Assembly (NCBI RefSeq): GCF_037963835.1
Contig: NZ_CP150145.1
Span: 3,844,001-3,908,000 of the forward strand
From: Paenibacillus sp. FSL H8-0332
Lineage (GTDB): Bacteria; Bacillota; Bacilli; Paenibacillales; Paenibacillaceae
Length of the DNA: 64,000 bases
Direction of reading: 5' to 3'
Shown: piece by piece, positions 36,215-45,283 of the stretch
Layout: each line of letters opens with the position of its first letter
Position numbering within the stretch: position 1 is the stretch's first letter
Notes under the pieces: model-generated
The model's input: the letters and a program-made list of their open reading frames with translations, nothing else
Told to the model about the DNA's origin: nothing
Database searches by the model: none
Position numbers and translations under genes: made by a program

Positions 36215-37732
36215 TCATATAAAAGCTAACTCTGTCCGATGAACGTGTGCAGGCTCTGCATTCTCCGGTTCATCCAGCCACCAGTGGAACTCGCCAAGGA
36301 GCTGGTCTGCTGCCGCCGGGCCATTAGATCCGGCAGGATACAGGTGCAGCGGCAGGCTGCCTTCTGCTGTTGCTTCGATTATAGGCTGAACCCACTGCCA
36401 GGACAACTCAACTTCCTCCCAATGGGCGAAGAACGTGGCATCGCCGAGCATCGCATCATAGATCAGATTCTCATAAGCTTCCGGCACATCAGGATTGACC
36501 GGCTCATGCTTAATGCTAACCGGCTCAAGCTGCCCGTGCTGAAGCGGATTCTTGGTATTCAGAGTCAGGGAGATGCCCTCATGCGGGCCAATATCAATCA
36601 CCAGCAGATTAGGGTCAAGCGGCAGCTTGTTACGGTTCTTGTTATGCACATCATTAAACGGCTCTTTGAATTCTATAACAATCCGTGTGGATTTCTCCTT
36701 CATGCGCTTACCTGTACGAATATAGAACGGCACGTCATTCCACAGCGGATCATCGATCCACAGGCGTGCAGCAATATACGTCTCATTCTGTGAGGTGGCT
36801 GCGATCCCCGGTTCAACGGTATACGCAGGCACTTGCTGTCCGCGCATCGCCCCCGCTGCATACTGGCCGCGCACTACATGCTGTGCTACCTCTTCCGGAA
36901 GCAGGGGCCGGACGGAACGTATGACATGCCGTTTTTTGCTGCGGACGTCCTCCGGTGTACTGCCCTTCGGCAGCTGCATCGCCATCATCATGAGCAATTG
37001 GAGCATATGGTTCTGGAACATATCACGCAGCGCGCCAGCCTTATCATAGTAACCCGCCCGCTCTTCCACCCCTACCGTTTCACTGGCGGTAATCTGAACA
37101 TTGGCGATATACCGGTTCTGCCACAAGGCCCGCAGCACAGGGTTAGAGTATTTCAGCACCTCCAGGTTCTGCACCATCGGCTTGCCGAGGAAGTGGTCAA
37201 TACGGAAGATTTCCTCCTCTGCAAAAGCTTCGCTCAAGCTCTCATTCAGCACGCGTGCCGACTGCAGATCCCGTCCAAACGGCTTCTCGATGATCAGACG
37301 TTTCCAGCCCTGGGTATCCCCAAGGCCGCTGGCATTGATGCCTGCGGCAATCTCCCCGAAGAATTCGGGACCGACCGACAGATAGAACATCCGGTTTTGC
37401 GGAAGCCCCAGCTCTTCCTCCCGGCGCTGTACATGCCCAAGCAGCTTCACATAATCCTCAGGACGCCCAACATCCAGCACACTATATTCAAAAGCCTGCA
37501 GGAAATTCTGCAGCGCCGCAGTATCCTCTACCGGACGGCGCGAGAAGGTGCGCAGGGAATCCAGCACCTGACGCTGGAACGTCTCATTCGTGAGTTCCCT
37601 TCTGCCCAGCCCAATGACTGAGAGAGGACCGGAAAGCTTGCCATCCGTGAACAGGTTGTATAGAGCGGGGAAGATTTTTCGCTTCGCCAAGTCCCCGGTT
37701 GCGCCAAAAAGTACAAATGTAGATGAGTCCAC
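36215..37732 (-). CDS. zwf: Glucose-6-phosphate 1-dehydrogenase
   Basis: About 505 residues. N-terminal NADP motif FVLFGATGDLAKRKIFPALY and the active-site block EKPFGRDL, then RIDHFLGKPMVQNL with the catalytic His. It makes 6-phosphogluconolactone and NADPH, feeding the dehydrogenase encoded next. The start is ambiguous: GGGAGG lies seven bases before a GTG at 37732, one base before an ATG at 37738, and downstream of an ATG at 37756. I prefer the GTG by spacing. Confidence 0.93.
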   Translation of the reverse strand: MDSSTFVLFGATGDLAKRKIFPALYNLFTDGKLSGPLSVIGLGRRELTNETFQRQVLDSLRTFSRRPVEDTAALQNFLQAFEYSVLDVGRPEDYVKLLGHVQRREEELGLPQNRMFYLSVGPEFFGEIAAGINASGLGDTQGWKRLIIEKPFGRDLQSARVLNESLSEAFAEEEIFRIDHFLGKPMVQNLEVLKYSNPVLRALWQNRYIANVQITASETVGVEERAGYYDKAGALRDMFQNHMLQLLMMMAMQLPKGSTPEDVRSKKRHVIRSVRPLLPEEVAQHVVRGQYAAGAMRGQQVPAYTVEPGIAATSQNETYIAARLWIDDPLWNDVPFYIRTGKRMKEKSTRIVIEFKEPFNDVHNKNRNKLPLDPNLLVIDIGPHEGISLTLNTKNPLQHGQLEPVSIKHEPVNPDVPEAYENLIYDAMLGDATFFAHWEEVELSWQWVQPIIEATAEGSLPLHLYPAGSNGPAAADQLLGEFHWWLDEPENAEPAHVHRTELAFI

Positions 37733-37874
37733 TTTCATTCCTCCCGTTATTATCATTTTATTATATAGTTACTTAATATTACTCAGGAACTTTTATAACA
37801 CACATCATACGACTATAAACTCAATTCGTCAATCTCAATTCGACATTTACGATAATTACCCAAACATGCCAAAT

Positions 37875-37900
37875 AGCAGGCCTTCATGAAGAAGACCTGC
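37875..37900 (-). terminator. Weak terminator after the ger cluster
   Basis: GCAGGTCTTC and GAAGGCCTGC form a stem 20 bases after the stop at 37920; only TATTTGG follows on the minus strand. Confidence 0.5.
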
Positions 37901-37919
37901 AATGAGACCGAAGCCATGA

Positions 37920-38150
37920 TCAGAACCACGAAGCGACCAGATCATTGATCGGCTTGAAGATGAATATAATCAGCAGCAGCGGGCTGGGAACCTGGATTTT
38001 GAGCAGCGTGCATATCGTGGCAGCCATTCCAACGATCCACAGCAGACCCCAGACCACACGGTCACGCCGCTTCTGCCTGCCCTTCAGAGAGGACAGATCA
38101 ATGGCTACACAGCCTGCAGCAATCAGAGCAAACATCAGCACCAGCAGCAT
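37920..38150 (-). CDS. Small membrane protein of the ger cluster
   Basis: 76 residues with about three hydrophobic segments: MLLVLMFALIAAGCVAIDL, VVWGLLWIVGMAATICTLL and PSPLLLIIFIFKPINDL, with a basic loop (KGRQKRRDR) between the first two. It starts six bases after the GerC-like stop, so it is co-transcribed. Small membrane proteins of this kind (GerD-type accessory subunits) accompany some germinant receptors and can modulate them. That role is inferred from position only. Confidence 0.75.
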   Translation of the reverse strand: MLLVLMFALIAAGCVAIDLSSLKGRQKRRDRVVWGLLWIVGMAATICTLLKIQVPSPLLLIIFIFKPINDLVASWF

Positions 38151-38156
38151 ACAGCC

Positions 38157-39380
38157 TCACTCCTTAATATCTTCAAGAAAAGAATTATCAATCGTACCGA
38201 TCCGGTTGATCGTTACACTAGACTCGTAATGAACAGGGAGTGTTCTGAGATAGTCTTCTCCCTTCCCTTCCTTCAGCCTCTCCCATGCCTTCGGACTCTT
38301 ACGGTATATCGACTGGCCGAAGCCGAAGATATCCACATTGAACTGCTTGCTGATTCCCTCTACAGCTTTTTCCATCCGCTTTACAATCCGATCTTCCGTC
38401 TTCTCTTCAAGCAATCTGATCTTGGCCTCCGTATCCAGCTTATCCGCGCCTTCAACCTCCTGCACATTGCATAGTGTTTCCGCGCTCAAATATATATGCG
38501 GCTCGCCGTCTATGATCTTCACCTTCCGGCTGGTAGTGGAGGTAAGCGCCTCTATAATGATTAGGCTTCCGGCTTCGTCTTTGAAGTGCCCCGTATTTTT
38601 GGTGACATTATCAGTCACATAATTGAAGCCAACCGTATAGTCATCATCTATCCAGCCAAGCAGCTTATCCTTTCGGAATACGGCCACACTCTCATAGCGA
38701 AGTTTCGTTCTGGGGTCTGTCTGTTCCACGTTGCTTTTCTCACTGCCTGCCTCGGGATCACCCTCCACCTCCACTCCGGTTAACACCGGACTCTCCCCCT
38801 GGAGGATCAGGTCCTCGATGAATTGATCCAGCGTGACAGCAACAGTCTTGGAGGAAATTTTGTAGGACTTATCCAGGGAACTGAATAATTTAGTGGCCGG
38901 CAGCCGGTCCAGCGGGGTAAGCACCTTCAGCACATTCTCGGCAGTTGTCTTCCGTGCAACCATCACATAGAAGTCCATGCGCGGCTCCCGGCTTCTTTTG
39001 ATCACATCCAGCGTCTCGCCCACCCCTTCCCGTGCCAGCTCTTCTCCGATCACCAGCACCCGGATATGGCCCAGATACGGGGAGCGGGAGCTGACCAGAT
39101 TGAACTTGCGGAGGGATTCATAGACCGTTGGCACTGTGAAATTATAGACAACCACGGGAACCCCGCTTCCCCCTGTTCCTCCCGCATTCTGTGAAGAGAT
39201 CGAGGAGGGGATGACCACCTGCATCGTTACGTTGTAGCCGTTCTCCGCTTTATCGAGGCCCAGCGCCAGCACAAAAGCCAGTTCATTCAGCTCCTTCCTC
39301 TCCCAGCACCCGCTAAGCAGCAGGGAAATCAGCAGGAGGGGAAGGCAAGCAGCAACGGCTCTCTTTATTCGGCTTGTCAT
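38157..39380 (-). CDS. Ger(x)C-family spore germination lipoprotein
   Basis: 407 residues. A lipoprotein signal (AACLPLLLISLLLSGC, lipobox LSGC) precedes WERKELNELAFVLALGLDK, the conserved start of GerAC/GerKC proteins. It is the C subunit of a GerA-type nutrient receptor, anchored on the outer face of the inner spore membrane. It begins one base after the A-subunit stop, with GGAGG upstream. The B subunit is encoded divergently beyond the A gene. Confidence 0.92.
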   Translation of the reverse strand: MTSRIKRAVAACLPLLLISLLLSGCWERKELNELAFVLALGLDKAENGYNVTMQVVIPSSISSQNAGGTGGSGVPVVVYNFTVPTVYESLRKFNLVSSRSPYLGHIRVLVIGEELAREGVGETLDVIKRSREPRMDFYVMVARKTTAENVLKVLTPLDRLPATKLFSSLDKSYKISSKTVAVTLDQFIEDLILQGESPVLTGVEVEGDPEAGSEKSNVEQTDPRTKLRYESVAVFRKDKLLGWIDDDYTVGFNYVTDNVTKNTGHFKDEAGSLIIIEALTSTTSRKVKIIDGEPHIYLSAETLCNVQEVEGADKLDTEAKIRLLEEKTEDRIVKRMEKAVEGISKQFNVDIFGFGQSIYRKSPKAWERLKEGKGEDYLRTLPVHYESSVTINRIGTIDNSFLEDIKE

Positions 39381-39381
39381 A

Positions 39382-40890
39382 TCAGGAACCTCCGCGTTTG
39401 GATCTGTTCTGGCGGTGCAGATTCTGTGTTCTATTCTCTTGCGGTCTTGTTCTGAGGAACGGCCAGGGGAACCTGAAGATAGAATCCTTAAGGTCTGCCG
39501 GCCGGAAAGGCCCCAGCGGACTCATATAAGGAACGCCGAAGGAGCGCAGGCTGACGAGATGCAGCACCACTATGAATACTCCGCACAATATTCCGTACAG
39601 CCCCATAAACCCGGCCAGTGCAATCAGGAAAAACCGGATAATTCGTGCGGCGATGGACATCCCGGCTTCAGGAATCACAAAGCTTGAGATCGCTGTAATG
39701 GATACAATGATAACCATCGCCGAGGAGATGAACCCCGCCGCAACCGCCGCCTGCCCAATGACCAGCGTTCCGACGATGGATACAGCCTGACCCACGTTCT
39801 TAGGAATCCGCACGCCTGCTTCCCGCAGAATCTCATAGGTCAACTCCATCATCAGCGCTTCGACAAAAGTCGGAAATGGCACCGTCTCCCGCTGGGCCGC
39901 CAGACTGATCACCAGATTGGTCGGAATCATCTCCTGATGATAGGTTGTGATAGCCACATAGAATGCAGGGGCAAACAAGGTGATAAAAAAAGCCAGAAAC
40001 CGGATGAACCGCAGCAGGGTAGAGATATCCGCCCGCTGGTAATAATCCTCCGCCGACTGAAAGAAGGAGACAAATACGGTCGGGGCCAGCAGCACAAAAG
40101 GGGTCCCGTCAACCAGGATAGCCACCTTCCCTTCCAGGATGCCCGCCGCGATGGTATCCGGCCGGTCACTGTTATAGATCGTGGGGAAGGGTGTCGCCAC
40201 CTTGTCCTGAATAAATTCCTCGATATAGCCGCTCTCCAGAATGCTGTCCGTATCAATGCTGTTCAGGCGCCGCTTCACTTCCTGCACCAGCTCTTTATTC
40301 GCAATGTGGCTGAGATACATAATTGAGACACTGGTCTGGGTGACGCGGCCGATCTGCATCGTTTCCAGCCACAGCTGGCTGTCTTTGATTTTGCGGCGGA
40401 TTAGCGCGGTGTTGGTCCGCAGATTCTCGCTGAACCCCTCCATAGGTCCGCGGACCACAGACTGCGAGCTGGGTTCGCTTACCCCGCGGTCTTCCCAGCC
40501 GGGCAGCCCGATCCGGAGCGCTGAGTCCGTCCCCTCCACCATCAGCATCACATTGCCGGATAACAGGTCGTGTACGAACTCGGCGTAATCCTGAACCACG
40601 GTAAGATCGCCGGCCATTAGCACACGGGTGGTCAAGACTTCGATTTTCTTATCCGGGTCCTGTTCTTCCAGAAGAGCCGAGGTCCGTCCCTCCTGAAGCG
40701 AATACAGAATCGAATTATGCAGCAGCTGATTATCTATCAGGCCATCAATATAAAAAATAGCCAGCTCCGTATGCTCTCCCAGCTTCAGCTGTTTTCTCAC
40801 CAGGTCAGTGCTCTCGCCCAGCAGCTTGTACAGCTGTTCATGATTGACCTCCAGCCTGCTGGATAACTTCCCCTCCACCGTACCCTTCAT
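39382..40890 (-). CDS. GerA-family spore germination protein (A subunit)
   Basis: 502 residues. The soluble N-terminal part (LGEHTELAIFYIDGLIDNQLL, EVLTTRVLMAGDLTVVQDY) is followed by about five membrane segments from near residue 290 (FIRFLAFFITLFAPAFYVAI) and a basic C-tail. The conserved ETVPFPTFVEALMMELTYEILREAG and IVGTLVIGQAAVAAG blocks are present. The family forms oligomeric ion channels that open on nutrient binding. AAGGAGAGG supports the ATG at 40890 over a GTG at 40899. Germinant cannot be predicted. Confidence 0.93.
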   Translation of the reverse strand: MKGTVEGKLSSRLEVNHEQLYKLLGESTDLVRKQLKLGEHTELAIFYIDGLIDNQLLHNSILYSLQEGRTSALLEEQDPDKKIEVLTTRVLMAGDLTVVQDYAEFVHDLLSGNVMLMVEGTDSALRIGLPGWEDRGVSEPSSQSVVRGPMEGFSENLRTNTALIRRKIKDSQLWLETMQIGRVTQTSVSIMYLSHIANKELVQEVKRRLNSIDTDSILESGYIEEFIQDKVATPFPTIYNSDRPDTIAAGILEGKVAILVDGTPFVLLAPTVFVSFFQSAEDYYQRADISTLLRFIRFLAFFITLFAPAFYVAITTYHQEMIPTNLVISLAAQRETVPFPTFVEALMMELTYEILREAGVRIPKNVGQAVSIVGTLVIGQAAVAAGFISSAMVIIVSITAISSFVIPEAGMSIAARIIRFFLIALAGFMGLYGILCGVFIVVLHLVSLRSFGVPYMSPLGPFRPADLKDSIFRFPWPFLRTRPQENRTQNLHRQNRSKRGGS

Positions 40891-40984
40891 CCGGGTCACC
40901 TCTCCTTCCCGTGAACATTCTATTCCGGTTAGTTTGGTAGCATTGCTTGATAATTATTCCTCAAATTCAGACCCGTACTTGATT

Positions 40985-41014
40985 CACATAATTCTGGAAG
41001 GGGATGCCATACTA
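40985..41014 (+). promoter_or_regulatory. Sigma-G type promoter of the GerB-like gene
   Basis: CACATA, a 17-base spacer, then CATACTA. The -10 matches the forespore sigma-G consensus fully and the -35 shares four of six bases with TGCATA. It lies 54 bases before the ATG at 41068 and fits forespore expression of germinant receptors. Confidence 0.65.
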
Positions 41015-41067
41015 AGAGGGTTCCGGGTTCATAGGCCCTGGAGGTCACATGTAAAGGGGGGATAGAG

Positions 41068-42180
41068 ATGAGTATTGAAAAAGAGCGGATCAGCACAGCG
41101 CAGTTGGTAATCCTCGGTCTTTTCACTTTTATCGGGGATATGGCCCTGGTCTATCCGGCAGCCATGACTTCCGAAGCCCATCAGGATGCCTGGATCGCCG
41201 CCCTGATCAGTATTCCGCCGGGGATTGCACTAGTCTTCCTGTTTGTTGTAGTAGCAAATATCAGTCCGGACCAAAATATTATTGAGATCAGCCAGCAGGT
41301 GCTGGGGAAATGGATAGGCAGCGCGGTAGGCGGGTATTATCTGTTCTTCTTCATCATCGCGGCCTCTACGTATATCAGGGAAATTGAGGATTTCATGTGT
41401 ACCCAGATCTACGAGGGAACTCCCGGCGGAGTAATCCGGTTCATGAGCATTGTTCTGCTGGTGTATGGTCTGCGTCTGGGGCTTGAGACGGTCGGCCGGG
41501 CAGCGCAGGTGTTCTTTCCGCTGTTTGCCTTATTCCTGGTGGCCCTGATGGTGCTCTTATTTCCGCAGGTCCAGTTGGACCGTGTCTATCCCATGATGAC
41601 TACACCCCTACCGGATATGCTGCATACGATCATGATCGGCGTATTCTATCCCTTCGGAGAGATCTGCGTCTTCTTCATGGTCTATCCTTACACCCGCAAG
41701 AACAGTAAGATTAACCGTGATATCTTCATTGCGCTCTGCCTGGGTGCAGCAGGTCTGAACCTGATTCTGTTTCTCTCGCTGACCGTTCTCGGCGTCTATT
41801 TCTCCGAGCATAATTTCTATGCCGCCTATGTCCTGGCCCAAAAAATCAATATCGCCAACTTCTTGCAGCGGCTCGAAGCGCTTATGGCTACCGCCTGGAT
41901 TATCACGACCTATTTCAAAACAGCACTCTACTTCTATGCCTTTGTACTCGGAACCGCGCAAATATTCAAGCTGAAAAGCCACCGCCCTCTAATCTTCCCT
42001 GTCGCGTTCCTGATCTACGGACTCTCACAGCTCATCTCCAAGGACATCATCTTCTATGTCAAAGAAATCCCCCCATTCTGGGTGGACTGGAATCTAACTC
42101 TTTCGCTCGGACTTCCCCTGCTTATTCTCGTAGTATACAAAGTGAGGCAGCGCGCCGCTGCCTCCCAAGCTAATCCATAG
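41068..42180 (+). CDS. GerB-family spore germination permease (B subunit)
   Basis: 370 residues with about ten membrane segments, an APC-superfamily fold (TAQLVILGLFTFIGDMALVYP at the N-terminus, IREIEDFMCTQIYEGTP, VFYPFGEICVFFMVYPY). The B subunit holds the germinant-binding pocket. GGGGGGA precedes the ATG. It is divergent from the A and C genes, unlike the usual A-B-C order in one operon, and has its own sigma-G type promoter. Confidence 0.92.
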   Translation: MSIEKERISTAQLVILGLFTFIGDMALVYPAAMTSEAHQDAWIAALISIPPGIALVFLFVVVANISPDQNIIEISQQVLGKWIGSAVGGYYLFFFIIAASTYIREIEDFMCTQIYEGTPGGVIRFMSIVLLVYGLRLGLETVGRAAQVFFPLFALFLVALMVLLFPQVQLDRVYPMMTTPLPDMLHTIMIGVFYPFGEICVFFMVYPYTRKNSKINRDIFIALCLGAAGLNLILFLSLTVLGVYFSEHNFYAAYVLAQKINIANFLQRLEALMATAWIITTYFKTALYFYAFVLGTAQIFKLKSHRPLIFPVAFLIYGLSQLISKDIIFYVKEIPPFWVDWNLTLSLGLPLLILVVYKVRQRAAASQANP

Positions 42181-42224
42181 AGTGAAGCTCCTGTTTTATT
42201 GTAGCGCCCTGGTGGGGTCAACGT

Positions 42225-42230
42225 TATAAT
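42225..42230 (+). promoter_or_regulatory. -10 box before the AraC regulator
   Basis: A perfect TATAAT lies 51 bases before the start codon at 42281. A TTGTAG further upstream is 20 bases away, longer than optimal. Confidence 0.4.
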
Positions 42231-42280
42231 AGAAACCATGAAATGTCTTTATTTTGTCATGACAGGAGCGTAAACCAAGG

Positions 42281-43138
42281 ATGAAACAGCTGTTCGAACC
42301 TGTCCTGTTTGCGGGCAGGCAAACTCTGATCTGGGACTATCAACTCTATACTGATGATCATTATAAAGGGTATTACCATTGGCACCAGTGCTGTGAGATT
42401 ATGTTCGTGCACCGCGGACAAGGCAGTATTGTGGTTAACCAGCAGATGTATGATATCCGTCCGGGCATGCTGTTCTTTTTCCAGCCGTATCAGCTGCACC
42501 GGATCTCCTCGGACGTCTCACCCGAATGCCCGTTCATACGGACGATCTTCTATCTTGATCCCTTGACAGCAGAACAACTGCTGCAGGGCTTCGCCAAACG
42601 TAAGGCGGTATTCACTGCGTTATGGCAAGGCAACAATCCCTATTGCGGCTTCGATCTTGGTGACCGCCTGGAGACTATGGAATGGATCTATGGGAATTAC
42701 AATCAGTGCCGGAGCAAATCAGCCGGGGAAGATGCCGAGGATATCACGATGCTGCTTCTGCAGTTGTTAAGCTGTCTTGGAACAGGGGAGCGGTCACTGA
42801 TTCATACCGGGGAACGGCGGAATCTCCGCTATTCGGAGCAGATCATGAACTGGATTGAAGCCCATTACCAGGAGGAGGTTACTCTGGATCAGCTGGCAGC
42901 CGAGACCCATCTGTCAAAATCTTACGTGTCGCGGATTTTCCATCAGGAAACCGGCGGTCGGCTCGTAGATTATCTTACAGCCCGGCGGCTGAAGCAGGCC
43001 TGCCGTCTGCTCGAAACGACGGACCTGACGGTAGAGCGAATCGGCAGGACTGTCGGATTTCCGAATTCTTCCTATTTCAACCAGCTGTTCAAACGGGTGC
43101 TTGGCCTTTCTCCGCTGCAATACCGCAAAGGAAGCTGA
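42281..43138 (+). CDS. AraC-family transcriptional regulator
   Basis: 285 residues: an N-terminal cupin sensor (YYHWHQCCEIMFVHRGQGSI, IRPGMLFFFQPYQLHRI) and a C-terminal double HTH (VTLDQLAAETHLSKSYVSRI, then GRTVGFPNSSYFNQLFKRVLG). This arrangement is typical of activators of sugar catabolism. The GH88 gene follows on the same strand after 118 bases, so an unsaturated uronate oligosaccharide system is the likely target. Confidence 0.88.
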   Translation: MKQLFEPVLFAGRQTLIWDYQLYTDDHYKGYYHWHQCCEIMFVHRGQGSIVVNQQMYDIRPGMLFFFQPYQLHRISSDVSPECPFIRTIFYLDPLTAEQLLQGFAKRKAVFTALWQGNNPYCGFDLGDRLETMEWIYGNYNQCRSKSAGEDAEDITMLLLQLLSCLGTGERSLIHTGERRNLRYSEQIMNWIEAHYQEEVTLDQLAAETHLSKSYVSRIFHQETGGRLVDYLTARRLKQACRLLETTDLTVERIGRTVGFPNSSYFNQLFKRVLGLSPLQYRKGS

Positions 43139-43256
43139 GAGGCACTTGCGAGGAATAGGACAATATAACAACATTTCGTGATATCAAATGACAACTTCCT
43201 GTTCGTCAGAGGCGTTATACTGGGGCCATAATCTAATTCATGTGGAGGCATCAGCG

Positions 43257-44363
43257 ATGACTACAGCTTATTGGCAGGAAGTAATGAACCGTCTGGAACC
43301 GAAAGTGAACGGCATGATCCAGCAGCTCGGGACACGGAGTCCTCATGCTGCGGGAGCAGACGGCAGATTCGATAATCCCGGGACTGACTGGTGGACCTCC
43401 GGCTTCTGGCCGGGAATACTCTGGGTCATGTATGATATGACTGGCAAGGAAGCTTATAAGGATACAGCCTGGCCCTGGGACGACACGATTGGACAGTGGT
43501 TCGCGAAGCCGACCGAAGAGCTGCATCACGATGTCGGCTTTCAGTTCCTGGCTACTGCGGTGATCAAGCATACGCTTACAGGTGATGCGGAGGGCTTGCG
43601 CCGGGGACTTGAAGCGGCTAACTACCTGGCTGCACGTTATAATCCTGCGGGCCGGTTCATCCGCGCCTGGAACGGGGACAAGCACGGCTGGGTGATCATC
43701 GACTGTATGATGAACATCTCACTGCTGTTCTGGGCCAGCCGGATCACCGGCGATCCGCGCTACCGTCATATTGCTACCCGCCATGCTGAGACAGCGATGA
43801 CCTATGGTGTGCGCGAGGACGGGTCCACCAGGCATATTCTGTCCTTCGATGCAGAATCCGGCGCTTATCTGGAGAACTTCGGCGGACAGGGATATTCCCC
43901 TGAATCCTGCTGGAGCCGGGGGGCGGCCTGGGGCCTTTACGGCTTCATTAACACATACCGCAATACCGGGGACGAACGTTTCCTGAATACTGCGAAGCGG
44001 ATTGCCCATTATTTCATCGCGGCTCTCCCGGAGGATCACGTGCCGCACTGGGACTTCCGGCTTGGAGCTGACAAACGCATGTTCAGAGACAGCTCTGCCG
44101 CAGCGATCGCGGCATCAGGCCTGCTGGAGCTGGCGGACATGGTACCTCTTGGCGAGAAACGTGTGTATGCGGATGCCGCAGAGCGCATACTGCGTTCACT
44201 TACAGAGAATTATGCCACCTGGGACCAGCCAGACCACGAAGCCATTCTGCTGCATGGAGCCGCCAGCGGCGATTCGCTCACAGATGTGTCGCTGATCTAC
44301 GGCGACTACTACTATGTTGAAGCTGTAGCGAAGCTGAACGGCTGGAAGCACCGGGTGTTCTAG
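43257..44363 (+). CDS. Glycoside hydrolase family 88, unsaturated glucuronyl hydrolase
   Basis: 368 residues of the (alpha/alpha)6 GH88 fold. It removes 4,5-unsaturated uronic acid from the non-reducing end of oligosaccharides released by polysaccharide lyases. The catalytic Asp pair fits HHDVGFQFLATAV and VIIDCMMNISLLFWA, and QGYSPESCWSRGAAWGLYGF is a strong family block. There is no signal peptide, so it acts inside the cell. GTGGAGG supports the ATG at 43257. The product would enter the KduI/KduD route encoded near 55 kb. Confidence 0.92.
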   Translation: MTTAYWQEVMNRLEPKVNGMIQQLGTRSPHAAGADGRFDNPGTDWWTSGFWPGILWVMYDMTGKEAYKDTAWPWDDTIGQWFAKPTEELHHDVGFQFLATAVIKHTLTGDAEGLRRGLEAANYLAARYNPAGRFIRAWNGDKHGWVIIDCMMNISLLFWASRITGDPRYRHIATRHAETAMTYGVREDGSTRHILSFDAESGAYLENFGGQGYSPESCWSRGAAWGLYGFINTYRNTGDERFLNTAKRIAHYFIAALPEDHVPHWDFRLGADKRMFRDSSAAAIAASGLLELADMVPLGEKRVYADAAERILRSLTENYATWDQPDHEAILLHGAASGDSLTDVSLIYGDYYYVEAVAKLNGWKHRVF

Positions 44364-44404
44364 TCTGGCTGGCAGCAGGCACAGACAGCTTGCATGGACG
44401 CGCG

Positions 44405-44492
44405 AGCCAAATGTAATCGGAAAACCGATCACATTTGGCGTTGCGCAAGCATGTGGGGCCAATGTAATCGGAAAACCGATCATACTCGGCGC
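44405..44492. repeat. Group A tandem pair, 51-bp period, inverted orientation
   Basis: ATGTAATCGG recurs at 44411 and 44462, 51 bp apart. The first unit, CCAAATGTAATCGG-AAAA-CCGATCACATTTGG, is an almost perfect hairpin, showing the hairpin nature of the group A core. It lies between converging GH88 and alaX genes and could help terminate either. Confidence 0.82.
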
Positions 44493-44518
44493 TGTATGAG
44501 CGCGTTTGCACAGTTGTT

Positions 44519-45160
44519 TTAATCACATAAATAAATTTCGATTCTTTCTTTCCCTCTCCCGATATTGTTACGCTTTAACTTCATTTCTCCAACTTCACCT
44601 GTTTTCTTCAAGTGAGTTCCACCACAGGGAACCTTTGAGAAGCCTTTAACTTCCCAATATCTTCTTCCATTTCCTTCATCGCTGAAGGCACTAATAATAT
44701 CTAGGTTTGCCTCAATGATCTCAAGGAATTCTTTCTCGATCAAAGAAAATGATTTTGAAATATTCTCGTGCCATGCAAAATCGATTCGGGCTTTATCCTG
44801 AGAGATATGAGCGCCTATTTTCTCAATACCTGTCAACTGTTTATAAGCTAATTCTAATACAACCTCCGCAGCAAAATGTAGTCTCATAAGTCTGTAACGA
44901 CGATCCCAATCTACGGTCATAGATACTATATCACCAACCTTTAAGTCATGCCCTTCTTCAATGGTATAAATGATATCATGACCCTCTTTTTTGGCTTGAT
45001 GTACAGAATACCCGTGAATCCATCCTGTATCACTCTCTTGTCCTCCAGAGAAAGCATACAGTATGGTTCTTTCCACTGTAATTTCATTGCCATTAACACT
45101 GGATATACGAGTATCTAATTTTGTTAAATATGGGTTAGTCCAAAATACTTTTTCAACCAT
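44519..45160 (-). CDS. Alanyl-tRNA editing protein, AlaX-like
   Basis: 213 residues: a beta-barrel part (FWTNPYLTKLDTRIS to ERTILYAFSGGQESD) then the editing domain. Free-standing AlaX proteins hydrolyse mischarged Ser- or Gly-tRNA(Ala). The zinc site is partly changed: MRLHFAAEVV keeps one His of HxxxH but has Glu for the second, while CGGTHLKKTGE keeps Cys and His. AGAGGTG supports the ATG at 45160. Codon use is clearly more A+T-rich than in neighbours (AAT, AAA, ATT frequent), suggesting recent acquisition. Confidence 0.85.
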   Translation of the reverse strand: MVEKVFWTNPYLTKLDTRISSVNGNEITVERTILYAFSGGQESDTGWIHGYSVHQAKKEGHDIIYTIEEGHDLKVGDIVSMTVDWDRRYRLMRLHFAAEVVLELAYKQLTGIEKIGAHISQDKARIDFAWHENISKSFSLIEKEFLEIIEANLDIISAFSDEGNGRRYWEVKGFSKVPCGGTHLKKTGEVGEMKLKRNNIGRGKERIEIYLCD

Positions 45161-45210
45161 ATCAGCACCTCTATTTTTGTTTATTATATTATACAAAAAT
45201 AACAATATAA

Positions 45211-45247
45211 TAAAAAACAGCGAATCCCGCCATGGGAGATTCGCTGT
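45211..45247 (-). terminator. Terminator of the GH52 gene
   Basis: ACAGCGAATC and GATTCGCTGT pair around a 10-base loop; TTTTTTATT follows on the minus strand. It separates GH52 from alaX. Confidence 0.9.
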
Positions 45248-45283
45248 GTAAGTCAACACCGCCGGACATCCGGCTTCAACTAC

